From Daphnia carinata (taxonomy: Eukaryota; Arthropoda; Branchiopoda; Diplostraca; Daphniidae): a stretch of 64,000 nucleotides of DNA. Location: NCBI RefSeq assembly GCF_022539665.2, contig NW_026712553.1, positions 1 to 64,000 of the forward strand. The letters run 5' to 3'. Position numbers and translations under genes: made by a program. Below the pieces are notes generated by a model. That model saw only the letters and a program-made list of their open reading frames with translations. It was not told where the DNA came from and searched no databases. Below, one piece after another: positions 9,802-19,016 of this stretch (the first letter of the stretch is position 1; every line of letters starts with the position of its first letter).

Positions 9802-11766
9802 CTATCCTTCCGGGCGGATTCCTTCCGCATCGATAATATGTCCTAAATGGGACACCTTGGCGGCTCCGAAAACGCATTTTCCGATGTTGAGGGTCAAATT
9901 TGCTCTCTCTAGGGCGGTTAATACCAGCTCTAGGCGTGCCAAGTGCTCCTCGAACGTTCGCCCAAACACTAATATGTCGTCTAGATAAACTAGACACATG
10001 TGCCACTTCAACCCGGCCAAAACACGATCCATCAAGCGCTGGAATGTCGCAGGAGCGTTGCACAACCCAAATGGCAAGCGCGTGAACTGGTAGAGACCAT
10101 CGGGAGTGACAAACGCGGTCTTCTCCCGGTCCTCTAAGGCTACGGGCACCTGCCAATACCCACTCGCGAGGTCCAAACATGAGAAAAATTGAGCGCCGGC
10201 GAGTCTGTCCAAGACATCGTCAATCCGAGGCATTGGATAGACGTCGCGCTTAGTCACTGCGTTAAGGCGCCGAAAATCGATACAGAACCGATAATCCCCC
10301 GACTTTGCCTTGCGGACTAGGACAACGGGGGAACTCCAAGGGCTAAAAGATCCCTCCACCACCCCGTCTTCTAACATTTCTTCTACTTTGTCGGCAATAA
10401 CCTGACGCTTAAACGCCGACACTCTATATGGCGCCGATTTAATGGGACGCTCATCTCCCGTGTCAATGTGGTGGACAACCTCTGTGGTGTGACCAATATG
10501 CCTTTTAGACGGCGGGAAGCAGGCTCGCTTACGCTCGAGCATTATCAGTAACGCTTTCCGTTGGGAAGGATCTAATCCTTCCCCGACTTTCACTTGCGAA
10601 TTGAGTTCGACCTCTTGCTCTTCCGGGTGCACGGTGGGACACACCTCCGAGAACCTGTCTGTAATTGTGCACAGTACAGCGTCTTCATCCATCTCAACGG
10701 CACAAAAGAAATGCCGTCTTTTCAGGCGTAATTCCACGGGGGAAAAATTAACAAGGGGAATTTCCGTTAGCCCATTATGGACAGAGACAACGCTCGCGGG
10801 TATCACCCATTCCTTCCCCGGCTTCGCACAGCAGTTAAATTTGACATATGCTGTCCCCGATATGTCCGACGACAACCTCCCCCTTACGAAAACGAGCGAG
10901 TTGGGTGGAACTAGCTGGAGTCCATCCGCTTTTACAGGCATCCAGCCCCGTCGTTTTGATGGCGATTCTTCCGCGAAAGACTCTATGAGCCCATCGCTAA
11001 CGTCAAGATATTCCTCATTCCTTCGTTCTTCCTCCAAAAAATTTTCCTCCCTCCCCATCTCCTCGTTAATTATATACACTTCTTCCGACCATCGCACCTT
11101 CTTTTTCTCCTTCGTCAAAACTTCCTCTCTCTTACTTCCTTCGCCCTCTTCGACTTCCCTGCACCCATGACTTAAATCTCCCTCAATTAATGCTATATCC
11201 TCCCTTTTTACATCCTTTTCTTCTACGTTACTTTTCTCCCTTACTAAATCTAAATCCCTATTTTCCTGTGCCACTACCCCCTTATTTTCCTTCACAACTA
11301 ACCCTTCCCTGACTAATTCAATTCTCTTTCCCCTTACTACAATGTTAGTTTTACTATTTACAATCCAGTCGACACCCAAGATTAGTGCGAAGGGAGCGGT
11401 CCTTAGAACGGTTACGGACGGTAGGGTTACACAGCTGTCCTTCCATTTGATGGATAAGGGTAAGGACACCTCTACTCGCACAACCTTGTTGTCGACTCCC
11501 CTTAACTTAGTTTTTGTGACTTTACGCAGCGGATCTAAAAACTTACGGACGACGCTTAGCCGCACGGCACTGACGCTAGCACCCGAGTCGACAAGTGCTA
11601 CTACTTCTCCTACACTTTTTATCCACACCTTGATAAGAGGCAAGGCTGGGCGACTTTCAGTCACAAAAAATCCCTTCAAGGGCGCCATTGCCCTCGACGC
11701 ACTACCCCGTCGTTTTTTGTCGGACAATCTCTGGCGATATGACCATGCCGATTGCAGGCATAACAC
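9802..11766 (-). pseudogene. pol: Gypsy-1 pol, protease and reverse transcriptase half
   Basis: The frame opens within the gag end and is entered by the -1 shift at 11718-11712. Protease shows VDSGASVSAV near residue 58. A long basic and acidic linker follows. RT shows SPWSSPVVLVRK, FSCLDLASGYWQ, LPFGLCNAPATFQ and catalytic YLDDILVFG. It ends at a TAG (9802-9804) directly after GIRPEG, where related elements read on into the connection domain. The same TAG is present in copy B, so it arose before the duplication or is read through. Confidence 0.9.
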
Positions 11767-12881
11767 AACCTCGGTGGTGGGCCTCTTGGGACAAATCCTC
11801 CACCTCCCCCTCGCGGAACGTTAGGGTTCGAATTAACCGTAAGCCGTGATAACGATGTAGAAATTTGGCTCACCAACCTGTCTCCCAAGTTTTGAAAGAG
11901 GGCGGTCAAATCTGGCGTCGATGGAGCAACATTCGTCGGAGGCGCTGTTAGAACAGGTTCCGTTGTTAACATTGGGGTGGGTACACTTGGTATTGCGGGA
12001 GTTAAACCAAGTTGCTCAAGGTCGCGAAGTCGTGCTAGGAAAGCCGTGAAATCTACTGGTACCGGTGACGTTAGAGCTGCGACGTAGATGGGGTTTGCGA
12101 GACCTCGTAACAACAATTTGATGACATCCGCCTCAGGTAGTGCAACGGGACAACGAAGGCAAAGCCGACGCTTGTCCAACGCGTACTCAAGACACGACTC
12201 CCCCGACTTTTGCGTTCGCGCTTCCACAAGCGAGCTCCACTCTAAAAACGATAGTGTACGCGCGAAATTGACAACCAACGCGGCCGACCAAAGCGCCCAG
12301 GTATCATAAAGATGGCCCGTCTGTACGTGCCATTGGGAGGCGGTCCCTTCAAGACGGGTTACAGCCACCAGGAGACGGTTCTCCACGGTCCAGCCTTCAA
12401 GACCGGCTACCCTCTCGACATGGTCGATGAAGCCCTGCACTTCCTCACCTACAGCACCCGAAAAGCGCGGTATCGAACCTACAGCAATTGTTGACGGGTG
12501 AGCATTTCGTGCAGCTGGTATCGCGGCAGCAAGGGCTTGGATAGCCTCGTTGTTTTGCTGTTGTTGTGCGTGGATGATGCCGACGAGCTGGGCAACTTGA
12601 TCTTGCCTCGCCGCACCATCAGCCGCTGCGACTTCCGCGAACCGATTAAGAGCCACAATCAGCTCTGCATTGTCTGCCATGTTTATCGGTGTTGGCTCTG
12701 CTCCCGTAATAACAAATTCGGATTTCTGACACCTCGTTTTCGTTGTAGGCGGACGCGGTACTGGGCGGACGATACGAGCCCTTGCGGACGGATTACGAGC
12801 AGATTCTCTCGGGGTCCGAAGATAGTATTCGGGTTCGAAACCGTAAAAGGGGTCTGTAATGTCGGTATCCAAATCCGACAT
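11676..12881 (-). CDS. gag: Gypsy-1 gag
   Basis: The ATG at 12881 (MSDLDTDITDPF) opens 401 residues. The open frame extends a little upstream but without an ATG. The middle part is a retrotransposon Gag core (RFSGAVGEEVQGFIDHVERV, TASQWHVQTGHLYDTW, FLEWSSLVEARTQ). A Ser/Pro-rich linker follows. A single CCHC zinc knuckle CYACNRHGHIARDC lies close to the C-terminus, and the protein ends RRGQWRP. It would form the virus-like particle core and bind RNA. The reading frame is intact in both copies. Pol overlaps its last 90 nt. Confidence 0.9.
   Translation of the reverse strand: MSDLDTDITDPFYGFEPEYYLRTPRESARNPSARARIVRPVPRPPTTKTRCQKSEFVITGAEPTPINMADNAELIVALNRFAEVAAADGAARQDQVAQLVGIIHAQQQQNNEAIQALAAAIPAARNAHPSTIAVGSIPRFSGAVGEEVQGFIDHVERVAGLEGWTVENRLLVAVTRLEGTASQWHVQTGHLYDTWALWSAALVVNFARTLSFLEWSSLVEARTQKSGESCLEYALDKRRLCLRCPVALPEADVIKLLLRGLANPIYVAALTSPVPVDFTAFLARLRDLEQLGLTPAIPSVPTPMLTTEPVLTAPPTNVAPSTPDLTALFQNLGDRLVSQISTSLSRLTVNSNPNVPRGGGGGFVPRGPPPRLCYACNRHGHIARDCPTKNDGVVRRGQWRP
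11712..11718 (-). promoter_or_regulatory. -1 ribosomal frameshift heptamer A_AAA_AAC
   Basis: On the coding strand the gag codons ACA AAA AAC contain A_AAA_AAC, the classical X_XXY_YYZ form. It lies after the zinc knuckle and before the gag stop. A -1 slip here continues as KKRRGSASRAMAPLKGF, the start of pol. Pol is in the -1 frame relative to gag, as this predicts. Confidence 0.85.
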
Positions 12882-13791
12882 GCAGAAACACCGTAAGCGA
12901 GAAAAAAAACGAAAAAGAGAAGGGACTAAATGCCACAAAAATCAAAGTAAAAAAAAAACGACTCCAAAGTCCAAGAGAAAAAAACAAAAACAAAACAAGT
13001 GCCAACAAAGAGCACTTATTCAACGGGTCTCACTTCAAGACCAAAAGATGGTCAGACCAGCAACAAAAAAAAGATGTTGAGCTCAAAAAAAAAAAAAAAA
13101 AAAAATTGCGAGCAAGGCTCAACAAAACAAAACAAAAAAGAAAATTTCAAAAAAATATCCTCTGTACATGAGAGGAACACACAAAAAAAACGATGCCGTC
13201 AAAAGCGAGCAACAGGCCGTAAGCAAAAAAAAAAGAGAAAGGCCCTACGTCACGGCTTCGCACCGAAGTTCTTTTCTTGCCCTTAAAAAAAAAGGAGGGC
13301 AACCAAGAAGAACTTCTCAAAACGTGATGCGTACTGCCGATATGGTCGCTCAAAAAAAAAGGGACAAAGAGAGAAAAACAAAAACAAAAATGTCTCTCGA
13401 CCAAAACGTGTGGGCCGTCCCAAAAAGAGAGAAAAAAAGAAGACGGAACGCACCACACAAAGCGGCAAGAGGTATGCCGAAAAGAAAAGAAAAATACACT
13501 TCCAACTACACACAGTAAAAAAAAACATGCACTGGAATTGTTTATTTTAATAGCCCTTGGCTATAGGTAACAGGGGTAGAAATACTTACCTGTACCGTTC
13601 CTCCACTCTTCAACAAAGACGTCGCGGCGGGATGGGATCCACTCCCCTTCGGCGCCGGTAAAGACAATCCACGATGGCGGCGACCAGGTACGTGAAAATT
13701 TCCTTCTCACGTGGGCGGTATGCGGGTCCGATGTAGGCGACTTTGTAAAAGTCGTTCGATGGCCTGTTGAGATCCCTCTTCTGACACCAAA
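12882..13791 (-). other. Gypsy-1 5' leader, A-rich
   Basis: Between the 5' LTR and gag, the plus strand shown is dominated by A runs (T runs on the element's coding strand), for example 13085-13105, with repeated AAAAAAC blocks. Open frames across it are Lys- or Phe-only low complexity and are not considered coding. It ends at the primer binding site. Confidence 0.6.
13774..13789 (-). other. Gypsy-1 primer binding site
   Basis: The coding strand reads TGGTGTCAGAAGAGGG three bases inside the 5' LTR end. It fits the 3' end of a leucine tRNA (as I recall it, TGGTGTCAGGAGTGGG in animals) at 14 of 16 positions. The tRNA identity is inference. Confidence 0.7.
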
Positions 13792-14248
13792 TGTTACAGT
13801 TTCTTCCTTTATACCAACAAACTGACACATTTATACATACAAAACACATTATTCAAGACACGTACACGACACTATAACACAGACATTCAACAAAGCCATT
13901 CAACACAATTCATACACACACATACAACAAGGCATTCAACACAATTATACACACAATACTTACAACACATATACTAATTTACACTCACGTCGCGAAGGGA
14001 AGCCAGCAATCCAGCAAAGCTCCTTCTTAAGGACTAACGCGAGGGCGGCCAGCCAACGGCAGAGCCCCCTCTTAACGTCCTGTCGGATCTCGGGCCAAAT
14101 CCCGAGTCCCAGAGTAAGTGAAAGAGAGGCCTGAGGTCGACTCCCGTTTGACCTGACCTCTATGGAAAAGGAAGTGAAGTAACAAAGTTGGGGACAGATG
14201 GCAGCACTTGGAACACATGACAGACAAAAGAGGGCAATAATTGCAACA
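13792..14248 (-). repeat. Gypsy-1 5' LTR, copy A
   Basis: 457 bp, beginning TGTTGCAATTATTG and ending CTGTAACA on the element strand (TG...CA). Near-identical copies are at 54945-55401 and 61980-62436. The PBS adjoins it on the inner side. Confidence 0.9.
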
Positions 14249-14749
14249 CTGTGTAAATGCAAACTGGAAAAAATATTTACATTTCATTTTGCTATTCAAT
14301 TAAATAGCGAAAGATAAATACATTTTAAACACAACAACTTGTGGAAGTTAGTCCACAACTCAACAATGCTTGTGGACTAACGCAATGAATAAATGCGACT
14401 TTGTGCTAAGCGACTGTATAAATAAATTCATTGCAATTTTACGAAGAACCATGATATATTTCCCACAAAGGTCATAATGCACAAGTCTCAGAAATTACGA
14501 TGTTGTACGAACACTAATTAAAATCGCCTTCATCCGCTTTATGTAATAAAAACTAAAAACACGTAGATTGAGTAACGACATAATAGCTGTATTCAATATT
14601 TCAGGTATAAACCAAATGCGTATGGGGCGACTAGTTATTGCATAAACACAATGCAGGGAAATACTCATTTTGGAACGAGGGCAGCCAATAATAAAACAAG
14701 ATCTAATTATTTTTAACTATTGAGCTTGACGGACAACGTATTTTTACGA
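14249..14749. other. 3' flank of gene C
   Basis: Opens CTGTGTAAATGCAAACTGG and resembles 3896-4309, the flank of gene B. No coding region is seen. The LTR element sits exactly where the ~240-bp repeat ends in the gene B flank. Confidence 0.6.
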
Positions 14750-15939
14750 TTAATAATACCTGGGACGCTCAGTGTAATAGCTTGGTGCAGCATACGGTGT
14801 GGTGTAGTACTCGGGGGCCGTTGTAGTATAGTATTGGGGAGCCTCAGTGAAGTAAGATGGAGCTGCGTAAGTTGTGGTGTAGTATTCTGCTTTCTTGATG
14901 TAGTACTCCGAGGCTTTCGTCATGTAGTATTCAACAGCCTTGGTGGTGTAGTATTGCGGAGCCTCGGTGTAATAAGCCGGGGCAGCGTAGGTAGTGGCGT
15001 AGTACTTGGGGGTTTCGGAATAGTAGCTCGGAGCAGCATACGTTGTGGTGTAGTATTCCGGCGCCTTGGTGGTGTAGTATTGCGGAGCCTCAGTCTGGTA
15101 ATACTTGGGAGCTGCAGCGTAGTAAGCCGGGGCAGTGTACGTTGTGGTGTAGTACTCAGCCTTCTGTGTGTAATACTCCGGGGCTTTAGTCGTGTAGTAT
15201 TCAGGAGCCTTTGTGGTGTAGTATTCAGGAGCTTCGGTGTAATAAACTGGAGCAGCATACGTGGTGGTGTATTGTGGCGCCTCAGTCGGGTAGTAGCTTG
15301 GGGCTGAGTAATACTTGGTAGCTTCGGTGTAGTAAGCTGGAGCGGCGTATGTTGTGGTGTAGTACATGGGAGGCTCGGTATAGTAGCTTGGCGCAGCATA
15401 TGTTGTGTACTCGGGAGCCTTTGTAGTGTAGTACTGAGGAGCCTCACTGTAATAGGCTGGAGCGGCGTAAGTCGTGGTATAGTATTCAGCAGCCTTCGTG
15501 GTGTAGTATTGAGGAGCCTCTGTGTGGTAAGACGGGGCAGCATAAGTTGTGGTGTAGTAGCTAGGTTCCACGTAGTACGAAGGAGCAGTCGTTGGGTAGT
15601 AACTTAGAGCAGCGTAAGACTTCGGGGCTTCAGCGTAGTATGCAGGCTCAGCATAGTAAGACGGGGCAGCTACGGGGTAGTATGTTGGAGCCACGTAGTA
15701 CTTGGGCGCCTCTGTCGTGGTGTAGTACGACACAGTTGTTGTGTAGCTCGGAGCTGAGTAATATTTTGAGGCCTCAGTGTAGTAAGACGGAGAAGCGTAG
15801 GTTGTGGTGTAATACTCAGGGGCCTTTGTGGTATAGTAGGCGGGAGCTTCGGTGTAGTAGCTTTGAGTGGCGTACGTTGTTGTCTAATAATACACTGGCG
15901 CCTCTGTGTAATAGCTCGGTGCAGGGTAGTACTCGGGCT
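14750..15939 (-). CDS. Tyrosine-rich repeat protein gene C, 5' truncated
   Basis: The longest Tyr-rich frame: from an in-frame TAG near 15888 down to the TAA at 14750. It encodes more than 370 residues of degenerate repeats such as [20 protein letters not shown] and [19 protein letters not shown]. Tyr, Thr, Ala, Pro, Glu and Lys make up almost all of it. No ATG exon or signal peptide is present: repeats persist past the TAG to 15939, and then unrelated VDAC coding sequence begins on the other strand. The gene therefore lost its 5' end at a rearrangement. The repeat frame itself stays open, unlike gene B. A structural extracellular matrix role is inferred only from composition. The copy starts at 62941. 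Confidence 0.6.
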
Positions 15940-16246
15940 AATCTAGAAACAGGTGTCCAACTTGCCTGGACTGCCGGTTCAAATGCCACCCGATTCGGTA
16001 TTGGTTGCAAGTACCAGTTAGATAACGACAGTGCAGTCCGCGCCAAGATCAATAACGCTTCCCAGCTTGGCCTTGGCTATCAGCAAAAACTCCGCCAGGG
16101 TACGTTGTAACTGAAAGTTAAATCATATTGAGGCTTATTCTTTTTCGTATTCAGGTGTTACCATTACCCTATCGTCAATGGTTGATCTGAAAAACTTCAA
16201 CCAAGGAGGTCACAAAATTGGTATGGCGCTGGAATTGGAAGCCTAA
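15940..16246 (+). pseudogene. VDAC: VDAC (mitochondrial porin) 3' fragment
   Basis: Two exons encode the C-terminal barrel strands of a voltage-dependent anion channel. 15940-16099 gives [20 protein letters not shown] and [24 protein letters not shown]...TATTCAG intron follows, and 16155-16246 gives GVTITLSSMVDLKNFNQGG then KIGMALELEA and a stop. The ending GGHKIGMALELEA is the family signature. The upstream two thirds of the gene is absent: the sequence begins mid-protein at a junction with Tyr-rich repeats. The splice sites and reading frame are intact, so the truncation looks recent. An AATAAA lies downstream. Confidence 0.85.
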
Positions 16247-16331
16247 TTCAAGAAACGTGTTTTAGCTTCTCTTGCGCATTGTGCTAGTTTCTCATGTAAC
16301 TTTAATCATTGGCAATTATAAGAACCCTAGA

Positions 16332-16337
16332 AATAAA
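16332..16337 (+). terminator. Polyadenylation signal of the VDAC fragment
   Basis: AATAAA about 85 bp after the VDAC stop codon, in the expected orientation. Confidence 0.5.
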
Positions 16338-16751
16338 GATCCGTTCCAGTAGTATTCAGTAGGTGATTAATTTGTCTGTCGGCAATGCGAGCTCTTTACA
16401 ATTGCGCCTAATTTTACTTCTTTGGCGCTGGAGCTGGCTAAGTTGTTGAACAAAGTAAACTGACCTACTTCAATTGTATTTCTTTGGTGAGATTAGTTGG
16501 GCATTAGCATTTGAAGAACTAGAAGTGCATCTTTAAATGCCAGTGCCTGATCGAGAATACACAAGTAATGTCGATTGGAACCCATTTAAGTAGCATTCAA
16601 CTTAATGACCGAACGGTTCGAAAGATGCTTGCTTTATATGCACATATTTTATTCAGCTTTTCATCGAGTTAATATTACACAACTGCAACAGTCAATATTG
16701 AATACACTAGTAAAATAAATTCAGATGTTCAAAGATTTTCTTTTTCATATT

Positions 16752-17270
16752 TCATAGTTCCTAAACTTTTCTAGGATGGAATTGTATGAACAATATTGTG
16801 AACCAATTTTAGGTGAAAGCTTACTTTGTTTCAGTTTTATTATCTCTGACTTGCTACTGCTTGATCGTAGCATTTTTTGTTCATGTTTTGGTATGGCCCA
16901 GTGGAGAACCTGTGTTAATTTTAATATTTCAATCTATTTTACTTTAAACCTACATAGAAAGACATCCTGATGTTGCACATATAATACTTACGGCAGTAGA
17001 TCGTTTATTTATGACAATCCATTGCTTGTATGAAATTGTTATTCCACTTGTTTTCCATCTGCCATAATCATTTCGCTTTTCTGGGTCACAGAGCACCTCC
17101 TTAGCTTCCTGTTGGAATGACCAGAAATTAACTGTATCTATCACATTACTTGGTTAATGTGCAGAATCTATTTACCTGAAGTTTTTGAAACTGAGTAGTG
17201 GACTTGTCATATGGATTCTTATCAGGATGACAACGTAATACTCTGTGTTTGTATTCCGTTAATGTTTCGA
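16752..17270 (-). pseudogene. DNAJC12: DNAJC12-like co-chaperone, 3' half
   Basis: The minus strand carries four exon pieces. 17270-17176 holds the J-domain HPD motif (EYKHRVLRCHPDKNP, then YDKSTTQFQKLQ). 17108-16992 encodes [20 protein letters not shown] and [12 protein letters not shown]. 16909-16825 encodes VLHWAIPKHEQKML. 16770-16752 closes with KKFRNYEI and a stop, the conserved C-terminus of DNAJC12. All splice sites seen are GT-AG and in frame. The first exon and part of the second are missing: at about 17270 the sequence jumps to SLC38A10 sequence. DNAJC12 is a J-domain co-chaperone of HSP70. This copy is cut but lacks the stop seen at 32449. Confidence 0.8.
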
Positions 17271-17653
17271 GTGGGTCTTCGAAGAATTTTGTCACTCGCA
17301 ATAACTAAAGAATTCTCCGTGCGTTAGGTACTGTTCGTGTGCGAATTGATTATTCTTCTTTTGGGCACCGCTGCCAATATTTATGCAGAGGAAGAATACT
17401 CGGAAACTCGCGCTGAGGTCATCATTCCGCCTAGTTTAAGGGAAATCGAAGCCAAATTTGACCTTCCGTTGCCTCAGTCATCGCCAGCAGTAGTCATGAT
17501 GGACAACTTCAATAGACTTGGTGATAAATCCTTCAATGAACCTCTTAGCTTCATAGGTCAGCATTCGGTTTGGGATTTCATTCCCAGATTATCGTTTAAG
17601 TTGTTGTGTTTTTCGTTTCGCTTTTTTATTCTTATTCAATACTATCATTAGGA
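17271..17653 (+). pseudogene. SLC38A10: SLC38A10-like 3' fragment
   Basis: Nearly identical to 36224-36607. It contains the end of one intron and the exon encoding LIILLLGTAANIYAEEEYSE, EVIIPPSLREIEAKFDLPLP and MMDNFNRLGDKSFNEP, corresponding to the last membrane helix and start of the cytoplasmic tail. It is joined directly to DNAJC12 exon 2, and the 3.7 kb that separates them in the other copy is missing. Confidence 0.75.
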
Positions 17654-18087
17654 CAATTTAATCTACTACATAGATCTTTTATTTACTGGTTTTCGTTCAT
17701 TTTCAGGAGAAAAAAACGAAGAACGAAGAATGATGTAACAGCCGCGATTGAAGAATTAGCAATTTCAAATATTAGTCTGGCGGTTGTGCAATCGGCAGTT
17801 CCAGCAGTCCAGATACAAATAAACCGTTGCATTAATCCATAGAGAGAACTACCACAAGCTCCCACAGTGCACGTGTGCTTCCCCTCAACGTGAAGTGAAA
17901 CAGGTGAAAACCATCGAGATAAAAGTACCAAGATCAGTTTGGTGCTCAACCAATCTGATTGTGTGTGCAAAACTGTGTTATTCCTGTGTGAGCAATTACT
18001 GAAGTCAAAAGCGGACTTTCTACGTATAATCTGCGGTATTTACACCATAAGAAAGGAGACTAACAAATAGCATATCGAGATGAGATA
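17654..18087 (+). other. Unassigned stretch with one exon-like segment
   Basis: After TTTTCAG at about 17704, an open segment runs to a TAG near 17842. It encodes RKKRRTKNDVTAAIEELAIS and ends INRCINP. It could be a last exon belonging to the transporter tail or an unrelated gene; neither is supported by a motif. The rest shows nothing. Confidence 0.25.
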
Positions 18088-18285
18088 CATTGACTATATA
18101 ATAATATTATGACTCAAGCTATAGAAGAGAGAATTCATGTGTGAATTTAGTCCAAGGTTGAGCATCGAACTGGGTTTCAACCTTAGTATGTTGATACCCG
18201 CAGCCAGACGCTTTACAAATAAGCTATGATAGTTATACAGTCGCTGATCAGACTGGCAAATAGCATAGCAAGAAGAAAACATTGA
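18088..18285 (+). repeat. tRNA-like SINE unit, degenerate (left)
   Basis: Contains TTTAGTCCAAGGTTGAGCAT (box A-like) and GTTGATACCC (box B-like) and parallels 30334-30450: both have TTGACTAT...GACTCAAG upstream of the tRNA-like part. The Gypsy-2 element lies between the two units. It is too decayed to fold as a tRNA. Confidence 0.4.
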
Positions 18286-18289
18286 CTAT

Positions 18290-18982
18290 TGTAAAGAAGC
18301 AAATAAATGTTTTTATTCGATATGCCTTCCCGTTTATTCTTTATATATGACTCATGTGTTACGCCATATAAACTGCGCAGTAGTGTATTATATTACATCG
18401 GCACCTTGCCGCTTAGCAACATTTGTGATTGGCTGCTTAGGCGTTGATCTGTATTGCACCATCAACTTAATATATCAAATTTCATTAGTTGCGACATGTA
18501 ATTGCGCAGTTGTTAATTGCTGTGCAATATGCGAGGTTTCGTGGTGAACCAAGATCTGAGTAAGTTTAGTTGTCGATGAGCCTCTGACTCTTACAGGCGG
18601 GGTTCAAGTTCAGCTAGTGCTTCCCCATTGATAAATTGGTGCAAGTGAATTGAGCTGTGTCACGTGCTTGTCTGAGTGTTCGGTTCACCCATATTGTTTA
18701 CCCACGTGCCGACGAACTCCTGTTAACGCTGCCTTCTCTTATATCCTCGCCCGTGCTCCGCTCAAGCCACCGCGGTAAGCTTATACTACAGTATCATATT
18801 ACACTCCGACTTCTCTTTCTTTAGTCTGACTCCTTTTGTACTATCCCAACTGACTTCTGTACCGCTTAGCCCTACTTGGATAAATATAAATCATCGTGTG
18901 GGTAAATCGCCTCCGAGTTCGATTCATTCCAATTTGTCTTAATTCCGTAAAGTACATCTTCTCACAGAGAAGATGCTTTACA
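18290..18982 (+). repeat. Gypsy-2 5' LTR
   Basis: 693 bp starting TGTAAAG and ending CTTTACA, a perfect 7-bp terminal inverted repeat. Near its 3' end is the hairpin CATCTTCTC...GAGAAGATG. It is almost identical to 29641-30333. Confidence 0.95.
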
Positions 18983-18985
18983 TAA

Positions 18986-18998
18986 TGGTGGCAGCGAT
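18986..18998 (+). other. Gypsy-2 primer binding site
   Basis: TGGTGGCAGCGAT lies three bases after the 5' LTR. The first 11 bases fit the 3' end of a leucine tRNA of the AAG type as I recall it. The match is short, so the tRNA identity is uncertain. Confidence 0.5.
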
Positions 18999-19016
18999 TT
19001 CTCGGACTCACCCACA

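Larger units (their letters stand above)
7662..14248 (-). mobile_element. Gypsy-1 LTR retrotransposon, copy A, 3' truncated
   Basis: In transcriptional order (right to left) it has a 5' LTR (13792-14248), a Leu-type primer binding site, an A-rich leader, gag, a -1 frameshift site, and pol split by one TAG. Only about 35 bp follow the pol stop before SLC38A10-like sequence starts, so the 3' untranslated part and the 3' LTR are missing. Copy B retains them. The deletion, or an assembly join, lies within 7657-7666. Confidence 0.9.
1..15809. repeat. Segmental duplication, copy A
   Basis: This stretch is repeated almost base for base at 47454-64000. The offset is 47453 near the left end, 47451 after a short indel in a G run near 1570, and about 48190 through the Gypsy-1 element. 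Differences are scattered substitutions, homopolymer length changes and one large replacement: 6766-7665 here versus 54213-55856 there. Copy A starts at or before the window edge, so its left limit is unknown. On its right it runs into VDAC and DNAJC12 fragments. Two true tandem-like copies or uncollapsed haplotypes are both possible. Confidence 0.95.

Noticed and set aside
10601-11824. Plus-strand open frames of 160-189 codons opposite Gypsy-1 pol
   Set aside because: Antisense to a clearly coding pol region. No motif of their own.
12859-13518. Lys-rich and Phe-rich frames in the Gypsy-1 leader
   Set aside because: Translations of A/T homopolymers. Lengths change between the two copies.
14720-15307. 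195-codon plus-strand frame opposite gene C
   Set aside because: Antisense reading of the repeats, with a regular VVLRSLGVI pattern caused by the repeat periodicity.
14920-15543. 207-codon Leu/Thr/Arg-rich minus-strand frame inside gene C
   Set aside because: It is the alternate-frame reading of the Tyr-rich repeats. Its composition follows from the repeat unit.
18356-18547. 66-codon frame in each Gypsy-2 LTR
   Set aside because: Lies within the LTR and has a Cys-rich but unrecognised sequence. Expected by chance at this length.
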